The position numbers and the translations under genes are program-made. Below, piece by piece: positions 9,566 through 19,937 of a stretch of 64,000 bases of DNA. Origin of the DNA: Sacculina carcini (Eukaryota > Arthropoda > Thecostraca > Sacculinidae). Position 1 is the stretch's first letter; every line of letters begins with the position of its first letter. Under the pieces are notes generated by a model. It saw nothing but the letters and a program-made list of their open reading frames with translations, was not told the DNA's origin and made no database searches. The stretch lies in contig OU696574.1 of assembly GCA_916048095.2 (NCBI GenBank), positions 5,677,587-5,741,586 on the forward strand, given 5' to 3'.

Positions 9566-10442
9566 GGAATGATGTTAAGGAATAAATATAGTTTGGAAAC
9601 ATTCTGATGAAAATATTGCATCATCTTTCATTGTTTGTTTCGTGTTTGTGTTCTGAATTATACCACACGACAGGCAGATTTATATATCAGGTTGGTTGAG
9701 GGATAATATTTGTCAAAATAAATACAAAAATATTCACATTTTGACTTTTCTATTGGTTAAGATATTTATAGGTTACATTTTTTGCTTTAAAATTTGTATT
9801 CATTATATTTTATGGATTTTATATGAATTTTATTGCATGAATTGTTCCGCACGACGGGCGGGTTTAAAAAAAATGTTTTTAGTTCATTTTTTCAAATGGT
9901 TCAATTAAAAAAAGGTAATTTTTTTAAAAATAAAAATGTTCCGCGGGCAGCAACTATAGACAATAGAACGTCCCCTGTAGAATTAATCCATGCACAACAC
10001 CAATGGATTTGACTTCAAGCAGAGCCGTTGCGAGAAATTATGGGGCCCCCCCGAAGGCAACACTTGGGGCCCCCATTGTGAATATTGAATGCATTTATTA
10101 GACATAATCACATAATACGTGAAGCAAAGGGGCCCCTCAATATTCGGGGGCCCCCCGGCCGGGGGGTACGGGGGGCGGTTGCTACGGTTCTGACTTCAAG
10201 ATCCAGAACGGATCGTGTTCGAGTTCTGAATTATTCAGCACGATGGGCGGGTGTAAAAATGACTAAGTCGGACTGAGGGAAATATTTTGTCGAAATAAAA
10301 TTAATTAAACTTAGAATCTTCAATTGATTAATATTTTTATGAGTGTACCCTATTTCATTTTTTATTTTCCATATTTTTAATTAATTGAATATGAATTTCA
10401 TGTTATGAATTGCTCCGCACAACGGGCGGGTTTTAATGCTAG
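9566..10442 (+). mobile_element. Helitron-like 3'-terminal repeats, locus 1
   Basis: Units of about 180 bp each carry a hairpin-prone GC box, C(C/A)GCACRACGGGCGGG, at about 9848, 10236 and 10415, with a decayed copy at 9664. A conserved AT segment (AATATTTTGTCAAAATAAA type) separates them. The last unit ends hairpin CCGC-7nt-GCGG, nine to ten bases, then CTAG (10439-10442), followed by T and a (TA)n tract. Hairpin plus CTRR before T is the Helitron 3' signature. The same units and ending occur at 21780-22666. A Helitron 5' TC end was not fixed for this locus. Confidence 0.6.
10020..10192. mobile_element. hAT-type MITE, 173 bp
   Basis: Terminal inverted repeats CAGAGCCGTTGCGA and, at the other end in reverse complement, CAGAACCGTAGCAA match at 11 of 14 positions. 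The flanking eight bases are a perfect duplication, ACTTCAAG (10012-10019 and 10193-10200). The 8-bp TSD and CAG...CTG ends are diagnostic of hAT. The body has G/C homopolymer blocks (GGGGCCCC) unlike its AT-rich surroundings and no ORF. It sits inside the Helitron-like repeat. Confidence 0.85.

Positions 10443-10448
<6 letters not shown>

Positions 10449-10521
<73 letters not shown>
10449..10521. repeat. (TA)n microsatellite at Helitron 3' junction
   Basis: About 73 bases of alternating TA directly downstream of the CTAG end. Confidence 0.95.
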
Positions 10522-10522
<1 letters not shown>

Positions 10523-10698
10523 GGAAGGAGGCCATTATGTATGCACGATTTGTTCAAATAAACAGCAATCTGGGCACTGTTGTGCTGATACGATAGCTTC
10601 TCTATGCTTCGCACGATTTTTCTGTGTTCAGGAGACAACACACTCAGTTGTTCACTGAAGTTTATTTCTCGAGGTACAGTTCGGCTATCACTAGCCAT
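10522..10698 (-). CDS. Small ORF, paralogous to 10991-11151, function unknown
   Basis: From ATG at 10698 the minus-strand frame encodes about 59 residues, starting MASDSRTVPREI and rich in charged, heptad-like residues, before running into the (TA)n tract, which truncates any natural C-terminus. The segment LSPEHRKIVRSIEKL resembles LNSDHQKLARAIETT in the next ORF in spacing and residues. I do not recognise the family. A short coiled-coil or ORF1-type element protein is possible. Confidence 0.3.
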
Positions 10699-10927
10699 CG
10701 TCAGGAGGAGCAGATATATCACAATATAATACAAAGCAAAATACACAATATCAAACAGTACATGATAAACGGTGTTTATATACAAGGTGGACAATATATC
10801 ACTCATGTGGCAATGTTGCACCTACATAATGACACCTATGCGGCAAACGGTTGTTACAAAATTAGCACCTATGTGCCAAGGTCGATTGGTGTCGCATGGA
10901 TGGGAGGGCGACATCTGGCTGTTGTTG

Positions 10928-10929
<2 letters not shown>

Positions 10930-10990
<61 letters not shown>
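10930..10990. repeat. (TA)n microsatellite
   Basis: About 60 bases of alternating TA. Confidence 0.95.
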
Positions 10991-10993
<3 letters not shown>

Positions 10994-11151
10994 TCATTCA
11001 GACAAACGAGATTAAACTGGATTGCCGCTTTGCAGTTTTCAATCTTCTTCTTCGTCGTCTCGATCGCTCGTGCGAGTTTTTGATGATCACTGTTGAGCTT
11101 GTGCAGTAATTCGCCGATGTGTAACGTTTCGGAGTTACCAGACTCCATCAT
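10991..11151 (-). CDS. Small ORF, paralogous to 10522-10698, function unknown
   Basis: From ATG at 11151 the frame begins MMESGNSETLHIG and continues with an amphipathic segment before running into the (TA)n tract at 10930-10990. It shares its start pattern, charged helix and position relative to a (TA)n tract with the ORF at 10522-10698. The pair may be 5' exons of one duplicated unit. Confidence 0.3.
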
Positions 11152-11453
11152 CAGACACAAATCACATGAGAACACAATAACAACGCAAATACCAACACAC
11201 AATCACTACAACATTCAAACAATAATTCACATGATATTTATGTCAGCAACCAGGTGTCACTCCTAGGTGTCATTGTCTGTTAGGTGTGAAAGTGGTGTTG
11301 GCTGGCTGTCGCAGGGGCGCGTCGAGTTTCGCTCCAACGGGGGGCTCGGTGAGTTGGCAGAATACCGTTTTCTTCGAGCTGTATATTCAGCGTCGGCTTC
11401 AGCTGGGTGATATATACCGCCTCTAACATGCGCAATCGCCGCGCGTCGTTTTC
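11152..11453. other. Non-coding flank of the hAT element
   Basis: No recognisable gene or repeat. Confidence 0.4.
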
Positions 11454-11767
11454 GTATAGATCAGGGGTCGGGTAACTTTTTTGGGTGTTACCCCAATGGA
11501 GTTTGTAGTAATATCAATTTACCCCCACGCTTGGAAGTACTCTGGTGGACAAACCAGTTTACTTATATAATTCATGAATAGTAATAAATAAACAAAAAAT
11601 GTATATTGGAAAAAGTTTAATGGTGAATTTCATCTATCATAGGGAAATTAAAGTCTGTTTTTGGCATGGAAACAAAACACAAGACAAATGTAGGAATCAC
11701 ATTTATAAACAGAAATAAAACACTCTTAGCGTTACATGGCACACAAGCAAAACCATGTACAGTCGGC

Positions 11768-11836
11768 CCTCCAAATAGCGGAATCGAAGGGACCGAGAAA
11801 AAGTTCCGCTATTTAGAGGTTTCCGCTATTTGGAGG
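11768..11836. repeat. Inverted-repeat cluster inside the hAT element
   Basis: CCTCCAAATAGCGGAA (11768-11783) is the exact reverse complement of 11821-11836, and a near-copy of the right arm lies at 11804-11819. Three AGCGGAAA-type repeats follow to about 11893. The adjoining CAGTCGGCCCTCC resembles pogo/Tigger ends, but no partner terminus was found. Confidence 0.7.
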
Positions 11837-12316
11837 TGTGCGCACAGCGGAAATACGCACAGCGGAAAAACAAAAATACGCGCAGCGGAAAACACGAATG
11901 CAGGTGTATAAATAAATGATACGGTACCCGCAACAGTCAAGCATGACTAATAGGCAGGTAACAATGAAGATGACATGCGTACACGACTGATAAACGGAAA
12001 ACTGTACATGACACGACAAAAACACGAGAGAAAATAACACGCACATATACACACGCACATGCAAGCACAAATACGTCCGGTCGTGTACATTGTGACATTG
12101 AAAACAATCGCAAGTCGTGTAAAGCTATACAATATGTGAAATTCGCTGCATTAAATTTAAACAATTAGAAAACATTATACAGTGAAATTAATAGAAATAG
12201 CATGTGTGTCAGTGAAATATGTGTGTACGCCACAGCACAAAAGAATTAAGAGAATATTGAAAACATTAATATTTTGACACCAGATTGAGGTTTTAAATAT
12301 ACTCATATAAGCTACC

Positions 12317-13994
12317 TCAGGCTTTGGAAAAATGATACTGTTTCATCTTGGATACAACAAAGTCGATATCAGGGTTTTTTGATGTTACTGCTACTAGGAT
12401 GCTGTCTTCAGGATTCAACCGGTTTCTGTATTTGTTTTTTAAATTGACCAGGGTAGAAAAACCTTGTTCGCAAAGGTAGGTTGTTGCGAAAGGTAGTAGC
12501 ATTTTAGTTGCTTCCATATGCGCAATTTTATAAGCCTTTGCAGTTTTTGACATCCAAAAACTTGAGAGATCATCCTTGTTCTCAAATTCCATTTTTGTTT
12601 CATTGCTGGAACGAAGTTCAATAATCTCTTCTGCCAATCCTTCAGGCTGTTCAGGCAAATCAGACAGCTCACTTTTGAAGGGATTTACAACCCAGCTGAC
12701 AGCATGTGAATCAAGTTCTGGAAAATAATCACAGAACCTATTTCTAAGTTTTGTCAGGTGCCTTGTGACTGTCTCCTTTATGTCACTAAAACTGCAGTCT
12801 TGACAGTCTTCCAAAAACTCTCCCAGTCTTGGAAAGGCAGCAGTCTTATTGACATTTAATTTTTGGTTCCAATACTGAAGCTTTGATACAAATGCTGAAA
12901 TTTTTTCCTTTGCTAACAGGAGATTTACTTTCTTTCCTTGCAGTTCCTTGTTCAATTCATTTACATGCCCAAAAATGTCAGCTAAATATGCAAAAAGAGC
13001 TAGCCAGGTTTTTTTTCTGAACTTTTCATCACGAAACATCACGAACAAATCACGAAACATCCTCGTGTTTAGTGCATGCCCTTTTACAACATTGACTATC
13101 TTAACCACATCATTTAGCACAGCTGCCACTTCTGGTTCCAAGTTCTTCACAACCAATGCTTGGCGATGTATCATGCAATGGATGGCTAGAATATCTGGAT
13201 TCTGTTGTTTGGCCAAAGCCACAAAACCATTGACGTGACCAAGCATGGCCGGAGCTCCATCAACTGATACTGCAATACAATCTTCCCACTTCAAACCAAT
13301 ACTTGGTTTTTTGAAACATGCATCAACCATATTGAACACATCAATACCACGAGTTCTCAACTCAAGAGGAGAACACAACAACATTTCTTCTTCGAATTCA
13401 TCAAAGCCCCTGTATCGAATATATACCATCAATTGGGAGTTGCTACTTACATCTGTAGTCTCATCAAGTTGAATGGCAAACTCTTTACTTTTTTTTTACT
13501 GAAGAAATCACTTGTTCTCTCACATTTTCTGCCAAGATGGAAATTCTTTCTTTAATAACTCTAGCAGAAAAGGGTACTGTATTCATTTGATTAGCGACTT
13601 TCTGCCCACACATTATTTCTGCCATTTTTACAGCCGCAGTCTTGATTAAGTCTTCACCAATAGTATGTGGTTTCTTGTTTCGAGCAACCAACCATGCCAC
13701 TTCAAAACTAGCCATTGCAGCTGAACGTTGGTCAAACGTTGCACTCTTGTTACTTTCCAGTCTCTGTCTTTTGACTATTTTTTCCAGATTCTCAAAGTAT
13801 TCCCGTGGTTTGGAAGACAGATGTGAATGAACCTGGTCCAAGTGTTTCTTCAGTTGATTCTTTTTGAAAGACTCGGTAGTCAGTACTTTCATACAAACGA
13901 CACATTGAGGCTTCATTTGTCCTTTGTCCTCTATTTCTGTGAAGCCATAATTAAGGAACTCTGCCTGATATGTCTTTTTCCTTGCTGATGCAAT
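12317..13994 (-). pseudogene. hAT transposase (ZBED5/FAM200-like), one frameshift
   Basis: Two collinear frames encode one transposase. Upstream (13994-13485) is a BED-type zinc finger, CVVC...HLDQVH, and a helical region. Downstream (13432-12317, about 371 residues) is the RNase H-like domain with VSVDGAPAMLGH (second catalytic Asp) and the C-terminal dimerisation block with CEQGFSTL (catalytic Glu). The first Asp (LDETTD) lies in the joining segment. The break is a 9-T homopolymer (13489-13497), consistent with one lost or gained base. A splice acceptor (TTTTCAG) precedes the exon at 13995-13996 and a donor GTAAGG begins at 14190, giving a 196-nt intron. The start codon is unclear. Confidence 0.85.
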
Positions 13995-14796
13995 CTGAAA
14001 ATTGGAAAAAATCAATAACTTATTTATGTATGAATCTATCACATCATCACATAACAGCAACTATTCTATAAACACAGATAATCAGGAATTAACCAAAATA
14101 TTAACGCCACATAAAATGATAAACCACACAATCCAAGCTGCCACCACCTTTCACTCCTTTTCTTCTTCCCCTTATCCAGGCCTTCCTTACCTATGAGCGT
14201 GGTCGTTCCTCCAGTAACACGTCAGGAAAAGTCAACACACGCCAGGACAACAACGCAAAAGCGGTCTCACTGAGGGTTAACAACAGTTTCAATACTGATC
14301 GACAGTAATGAACACGTTGACCGAGCTCCAATGCACTCCAAGACGCAACACGAGGCTAACTGCCAGAAATTGTACAAACGATCATATCGCCAATCAAGCA
14401 CACAAACATACACACATTCATACAACGATCATGTTGCACGAGCTTCACTGCCCGCAGCCATGTACGTTCACTCGCACACACCAACATACAGACACACTCA
14501 CACGATGCTAACGCCACGCAGGGCTTGCGTACACTCATGAATCGCGCACGTGCAAACGTCATAGGCGTGCTCACACTACATACACACTGGCGGATGAAGC
14601 AGTTTCAATACTGGTATTTCTCTGTTTCCATAGTTTTAAAGATCGTGGGATCCACGATGTATTCTTTTCTCCAACTTTCATATCAGTGTCCCGCATTTAG
14701 CACGTCCACATCCGTAGCACGTTCATTACCCCCAAAAATGTGTAATTTACCCCAATTGGGGTAATTTACCCCTGTTCCCCGACCACTGGTATAGAT

Positions 14797-14944
14797 AGAT
14801 ATAGATAGATATATCGTTTTCGTATAGATATATATATATATATACCGATCCTCATTTACGTACTCAACATACCATACGCTTCTCATGTGATATCTTTCCT
14901 CGGTAAGAATCCACTTGTTGCCATCCTGTTAGATAACTTCTTAT
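14797..14944. other. TA/TAGA-rich simple sequence
   Basis: Repeated TATAGATA and a short (TA)n run. No gene. Confidence 0.7.
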
Positions 14945-15401
14945 TCAATCATGTCCTATTGCACTTATACCATACCTTTCAAGTTTACTCAGGAGAATTT
15001 CATGGTTTACGGAATTGAAAGCTATTTTGAAGTCCACAAATATACCCATGGTGTAATCTTTTTTGTCTAACAAATCAGTTATTAGTTCAGCGGTGTCTGT
15101 TATAGCATCGTTAACTTTTTTGATTGAAACCCGTATTGATTGCAGTATATGATGTTGTTTTTGGAAATAATAAAATTTCGTATTTTCGAAAATAATTTCA
15201 TGGAATTTTGTGAAAGTTTGGTAATAGAGAGATAGGCCGATAATGTGTGAAAAATGACTTATCATAATTTTTAAATATAGATATGACTTTTGCAATTTCC
15301 AGCAAATTTGGAACAATTCCAGATATGAGTGACGAATTGAATATAAAATCTAATGGCCCTAGAATAAATTTTGCAGCCATCGTCAGCACCCTCATATCCA
15401 A
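14945..15401 (-). pseudogene. LINE reverse transcriptase fragment (CR1/Jockey-like)
   Basis: Two overlapping minus-strand frames encode the RT fingers/palm start: a GPLDFIFNSSL...GIVPN segment, then HYRPISLLPNF, then MGIFVDFKIAFNSVNHEILL with the first catalytic Asp motif. The YADD box is missing. At least one frameshift near 15200-15310 separates the frames. It sits between the hAT element and the RTE LINE. Confidence 0.8.
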
Positions 15402-15855
15402 GTTTTATACATCACATGCTTTTTTTACTTTTATAAGCAATCTGCTTCAATCTGCTTCTGTCAAACTTATTGGTTATTTCTGAAATACTATGCATTGTTT
15501 TTGACCATCTTCAGCAAAATAGTTATTAAAACCATTTGCAATGTCTCAGTCATCATCAAAGGTAGTTATGATAAGTATATATATATATATTCGCATGTCG
15601 ATCAAACATGGTAAAAGTAAGACCGGCGAGCCATCACCACACAGTAACACAGCGCTCATGCACCCAAGACATATTGCACATTCTGAAAAAAAAATAAAAT
15701 AAAATAAAAATCAGGCATTAATTCGGTGTAAACATACACTCACGTCAATTTCAATTCCTATACGACATAAGTTTTCATTTAATAGATATCACTCACTCAC
15801 ACATACACACACTCACACACACACGCACACACACAAGGAATACATTTATATTGCA
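15402..15855. other. Non-coding, microsatellite-rich
   Basis: Contains a short (TA)n at 15576-15590, an A-rich stretch near 15686 and (CA)n-type repeats at 15790-15836. The (CA)n lies directly 3' of the RTE ORF, as expected for RTE LINEs, which end in short simple repeats. Confidence 0.6.
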
Positions 15856-18825
15856 CTAGACTATATTCCGGATGGCTTTTGCCCACTGATGTCTATCTTG
15901 AGCCATCATCCAGGCGTTGTCGACCGAAATGTTGATGCTGTTCGTCATGTCATCCACCAGTTGAGTCACGAACGTCCGCCTCAGGGCGCCGCCGCGTCTG
16001 AAAGGCTCAGTTGGTTGATGTTGTGGGTGCAGCACCAGAGCCAGAGGCGTTTCAGGTCGCCGGGCGGTGTGACCGAACAGTTTCAGTCTGCTGGCACGAA
16101 GGGTGTGAGTGGCGGGTCGACACTGTGAGATGGTATACACATCGTCGTTTGACATGGTCTGAGGATAACGGACACCGACGGCATACCGCAGCAGTGCACG
16201 GTGACCAGCGTCGATCTCATCAGCGAGAGACTGGGTCAGTGTCCATGACTCACCGCTGTACAGCAGCACGCTCTGCACGCACGCCTTGAACAGCTGCACT
16301 TTCACTGCTGGTGCCGCTTCACTTAGCCAGAGTGTGTTGAGACGACGTGCTGCCACCCACGCAAGCCTCCGTCTGTGCCGGTATGCACTTCTCGAACTCA
16401 TAATTTGGCATCCCAAGTATTTAAAATTAGTGCACACATCCAGTTCAGCGCCGTCGAGCGTGCTCACACTGCTGATCCCACTGTCGTCTCCGATGTGCAT
16501 CACCTCCGACTTGGTGCGGTTCAGCTTGAGACCCACTGTGCCGGCGACGCGCTCAAACCTGTTCAGCTGTGACTGCGCTGATTCCGCTGTGTCGGCTAGC
16601 AGGGCAACGTCGTCGGCATAGGCGAGCGCAGACAGTTTGACGGCGGGCTTTCGGCGGCAAAGTCGGCGTCTCACCGTGTAGGCATCAGTGTCGTTCATAC
16701 TGCACCGCAACACATAGTCCATACACACGGCAAATAGATATGGCGCCAGTGTGTCACCCTGTAGCACTCCCGAGTGTGTGGTGAATGTGTCTGTGTCGCC
16801 GTCCGCTGTACGTACGAACGCCTGCGAGTCAGTGTACAACGACATTATAGCACTGACAATTGACTGTTCGACGCCGTAGCAGAGGAGGATGTTTTGCAGA
16901 GCTGCACGATCGACACTATCGAAAGCCTTGGAAAAATCGATAAAAACGATACATAGGGTTTTTCTTCTGGCCAGACAAGTGTCGATGCACACTCGGAGTG
17001 CGGCAATTTGCTCAGTTGTGCTGCGATGCGGGCGGAAGCCTGATTGAAGAGTCAGCAGCAGACATTCCATGCGCTGCCTCAGTCTGAGCAGCAGCACTCT
17101 GTTGCACAATTTGGCTGCTGCTGACAGGAGCGATATCCCCCGAAAGTCAGACATTGATGTGGTGGTTGCCTTCTTGGGGATCGGCACTATACACGCGACT
17201 CGCCACTCGTCCGGAGGTGCTGCATTGGCGATCACATTATTTATGGTGGGAACAAGGAGGTCACACATTCTATCAATGCGCCACACGTCGGTCGGTACTC
17301 CGTCTCTGCCAGACGCTCTGCCCAGCTTCATGTTGCGAGCAGCAGCAAGCAACTCGCTTGAAGACGCTGGAGTGCAGTTCACCATCGGAGCAGGCGGAAG
17401 TGGAGCAGTTAACGACGGCAGTGTGCTGTCACTCAGCTTTGCGGCCGCATACACCGACGAAAAATATTCTTTTGCGGCCACAAGTCTTTTTGACACTCCT
17501 TCGGCAGCTAATATAGTTGGAGTTCTATGTTTTCGGCCGGTGAGTTGATCTATGCACCGCCAAATTGCAGTGCCGCTGCCGGCTGTATGATGCTCGCTCA
17601 ACTCAGCCACCACATCATTGATCGTCTCGTTGCGGCGCCTCTCATACGTCGACTGCAGGTGAAGCTCCATTCGATGGCGCTCTGCAGGGGCAGCTGACAG
17701 CACTCGCCGACGAGCTGCCAGGACCTGCGCGTCGTCCGCCCACAAACAGACGCGACGTTGAGTGGAACAACGAGGCAGTACAGCTTCCGCCGCACAGTGT
17801 ACGGCGTTCAACAGGCAGTTGTACGTGCCGTCTCCTTGCCGGTGTTTGTTGATCACCATGCCGGTGAAACGTCGCTTGGTCGCCAGGTTTTGTAGGGAAC
17901 GCCAGTCAGGAGGACGTTGTTTTCCTGCGCCTGTCCTCGAAAAAGGCCACATCCGTGTCTGCAGCGAGCACATTAACAACGAATGATCTGAAGGGACGCA
18001 CTTGGGACGGATACATTTGAGCCCTTTCACGATACGTCTCCAGTAAGACTTAATGAATATGTAGTCCAGCCGTGCTCTTCGTCCGCCTGGTCCGTTGAAA
18101 GTGATCAAACGGTTCCTCCGTTGTCTCATAAAGCCGTTGATTGGAGATAGGTCAGAGCTGCAGACGAAGTCCTCGACAGCGTCAGTGTGTGCCGACACAG
18201 CTTGTGCATGACAGTGGCAGTTGTTAGTGGCCATTTTCAAGTCGGCGTTGAAATCGCCGAGTACGACGGCAACGTCTCTCTTTGGCACCAATTCAAGGAT
18301 GCTTGTGATTGCATCTGTGCACTCCTCTAATTTGTTTGAAGATGGTGCACAAGCAGTTGGGAGATAACAGTTCACAACATGTAGGCGTCCCTGTTTCAGT
18401 TGAAAGGTCGCCGTCAGTATTCTGGAGTGCTGAGACTTGATGTTGAGAAGCAGCGCCTGCATCTTCTGCGACATGAGAAAACCGACCCCACCGCCGCCAG
18501 CATCTGTCGCAGACGTCATCCAGAAACTCCAGCCACGTCCCACATCAAGTGTGTGTACCGTGTCAGTAGTTGTATAGGGAAGACGTCTGCGATGTTCCTG
18601 CACGGCGATGATGTCGATGTTCAAATCACAGGCAAGGCGCGCCAGCTCAGCTACTCTGTCGTTTCCGGTCAGAGTTCTGGTGTTGTATGTGGCGATGGCG
18701 ATTGCAGGGGCTCGTTGAGCCTCACGGCCTCGGTTGGCAGACCGCAGGTCCGTCGTTTGTGGAGATGGATGGGCAGATTTGACATTCCGCCCATGCGGAC
18801 GTGTACGTTTTCCCCGATGTGACAT
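15856..18825 (-). CDS. RTE-type LINE ORF2: APE endonuclease and reverse transcriptase
   Basis: An intact 989-residue frame. The endonuclease occupies about 40-285: N48 (TYNTRTL), E77 (VQEHRR), GDFN at 190-193, D254 (LDYIFI) and SDH at 279-281, all catalytic motifs present. RT covers about 490-800 with FRGISLLS, LQSGFRPHRST, FIDFSKAFDSVD (628-639), GVLQGDTLAPYLF and YADD at 736-739. The C-terminus has the LFGHTARRP segment typical of RTE. Single-ORF architecture, length and motif spacing fit RTE elements. The protein would nick target DNA and copy its own RNA by target-primed reverse transcription. No key residue is missing, so it may be active or recently active. Both flanks are (CA)n-rich. 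Confidence 0.92.
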   Translation of the reverse strand: MSHRGKRTRPHGRNVKSAHPSPQTTDLRSANRGREAQRAPAIAIATYNTRTLTGNDRVAELARLACDLNIDIIAVQEHRRRLPYTTTDTVHTLDVGRGWSFWMTSATDAGGGGVGFLMSQKMQALLLNIKSQHSRILTATFQLKQGRLHVVNCYLPTACAPSSNKLEECTDAITSILELVPKRDVAVVLGDFNADLKMATNNCHCHAQAVSAHTDAVEDFVCSSDLSPINGFMRQRRNRLITFNGPGGRRARLDYIFIKSYWRRIVKGLKCIRPKCVPSDHSLLMCSLQTRMWPFSRTGAGKQRPPDWRSLQNLATKRRFTGMVINKHRQGDGTYNCLLNAVHCAAEAVLPRCSTQRRVCLWADDAQVLAARRRVLSAAPAERHRMELHLQSTYERRRNETINDVVAELSEHHTAGSGTAIWRCIDQLTGRKHRTPTILAAEGVSKRLVAAKEYFSSVYAAAKLSDSTLPSLTAPLPPAPMVNCTPASSSELLAAARNMKLGRASGRDGVPTDVWRIDRMCDLLVPTINNVIANAAPPDEWRVACIVPIPKKATTTSMSDFRGISLLSAAAKLCNRVLLLRLRQRMECLLLTLQSGFRPHRSTTEQIAALRVCIDTCLARRKTLCIVFIDFSKAFDSVDRAALQNILLCYGVEQSIVSAIMSLYTDSQAFVRTADGDTDTFTTHSGVLQGDTLAPYLFAVCMDYVLRCSMNDTDAYTVRRRLCRRKPAVKLSALAYADDVALLADTAESAQSQLNRFERVAGTVGLKLNRTKSEVMHIGDDSGISSVSTLDGAELDVCTNFKYLGCQIMSSRSAYRHRRRLAWVAARRLNTLWLSEAAPAVKVQLFKACVQSVLLYSGESWTLTQSLADEIDAGHRALLRYAVGVRYPQTMSNDDVYTISQCRPATHTLRASRLKLFGHTARRPETPLALVLHPQHQPTEPFRRGGALRRTFVTQLVDDMTNSINISVDNAWMMAQDRHQWAKAIRNIV

Positions 18826-18844
18826 CCGGAACCAAGCCGCGTAT

Positions 18845-18960
18845 TCAAACGTTCACACACACATACACGCACACGTACACACATACACACATATATACAC
18901 ACACTCATATATACTCACACACACATATATATAGACAGACACACACCCACACGTACACAC
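18845..18960. repeat. (CA)n/(ATAC)n simple repeat
   Basis: CA-dominated simple sequence immediately upstream of the RTE ORF. Confidence 0.9.
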
Positions 18961-19176
18961 GTCTGAGAGGAGACGAACGGACGCACGCACATGCGCTCAA
19001 AGGACCAGGCACACCTGTGGCGCGTAGCGCGTAGCGCGACAACACGATCAATCACAAAAATGTCACTAGGGTAAACGCACAGGAAACGCAATAATCCACC
19101 AGCACAAACGGAGGCGTAGTCACGGCCAGCCCAGGAACACACGTGTGTACTGGACGGCTGCGCGCACACGACTGAT

Positions 19177-19191
19177 TTAGGTTAGGTTAGG
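19177..19191 (+). repeat. (TTAGG)3
   Basis: Three copies of the arthropod-type telomeric unit. Too short to be more than suggestive. Confidence 0.5.
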
Positions 19192-19192
19192 C

Positions 19193-19937
19193 TCTATTAT
19201 TTTTTATGATAAGTAACCTTATCATAAAAAGCAATGGGAGAAGAATCAGCTTTGGTTCGACCCAACGCTGTGTTCAAAATTTCCCAAGTGTCTCTGGTGC
19301 TATGCTTTGCTTTTGACAGCGCCTCCGAGTAGTAGTTTTGCTTAGCAAGACAAATCAAGGATGTCAGCTTGTTGCGGTACTCTTTGTATTATCTATTCTC
19401 TTCCTCCCCACGAGTTGCTATAAACTCGTTGTACAGCCTGAGTTTGTTTTTACATGAAATCCTCAATGATTTTGTCATCCATGGAATAGATGCTTTCTCA
19501 TTCACTTTTATTTTTATGAAAGGAAAGCAAAAGTCAAATAATTGTATAAAATGTCGTAGAAAGTTATTGCGGGCATAGTCATCATTTGTCTGCTGGTTAC
19601 AGGTACACACTGTTTGCTGTAACAAATGAATACACTTGAGCTGGGAATGTTCAGTGTAATCACGTTTGAATATACACTGTTTTACTTGTCGTTGTCTGTG
19701 TCTGTTGATAATATATAATATTGGGAGATGATGGCTGATGCCGTATTCAACAGTGCCAGAAACAATTTCGTTGTGCAAATGGTTTGTAAAATTAATATCT
19801 ATTATTAACTGAGGCGTCGTGGTCACACTGGTAGGATTCATAATTTGCGCCGTGAATCCGTCATTCCGAAAAGTATAATTTACTAAACTTTTTTGGGTCA
19901 AATAGGCAAAACTTTGGATGAATGAGCAAAAACGCAT
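19193..19937 (-). pseudogene. LINE endonuclease C-terminus and linker (CR1-like)
   Basis: The minus-strand frame contains GISHHLPI (the SDHLPI box with His for Asp), then an inter-domain segment with SIPWMTKSLRISCKNKLRLYNE. A frameshift near 19380 leads into YRNKLTSLICLAKQNYYSE and TWEILNTALG, typical of the CR1/Jockey region upstream of RT. The frame stops at 19193. The altered catalytic Asp plus the frameshift mark it as dead. The TTAGG run lies at its downstream edge. Confidence 0.8.

Larger units (their letters stand above)
11462..14788 (-). mobile_element. hAT (ZBED5/SCAND3-like) DNA transposon
   Basis: The element starts CAGGGGTCGGGTAAC and ends, in reverse complement, CAGTGGTCGGGGAAC. 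It is flanked by a perfect 8-bp TSD, GTATAGAT, at 11454-11461 and 14789-14796. It is 3327 bp and contains a BED zinc finger plus hAT transposase on the minus strand. The intact TSD indicates a fairly young insertion. The coding region carries one frameshift. Confidence 0.92.
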
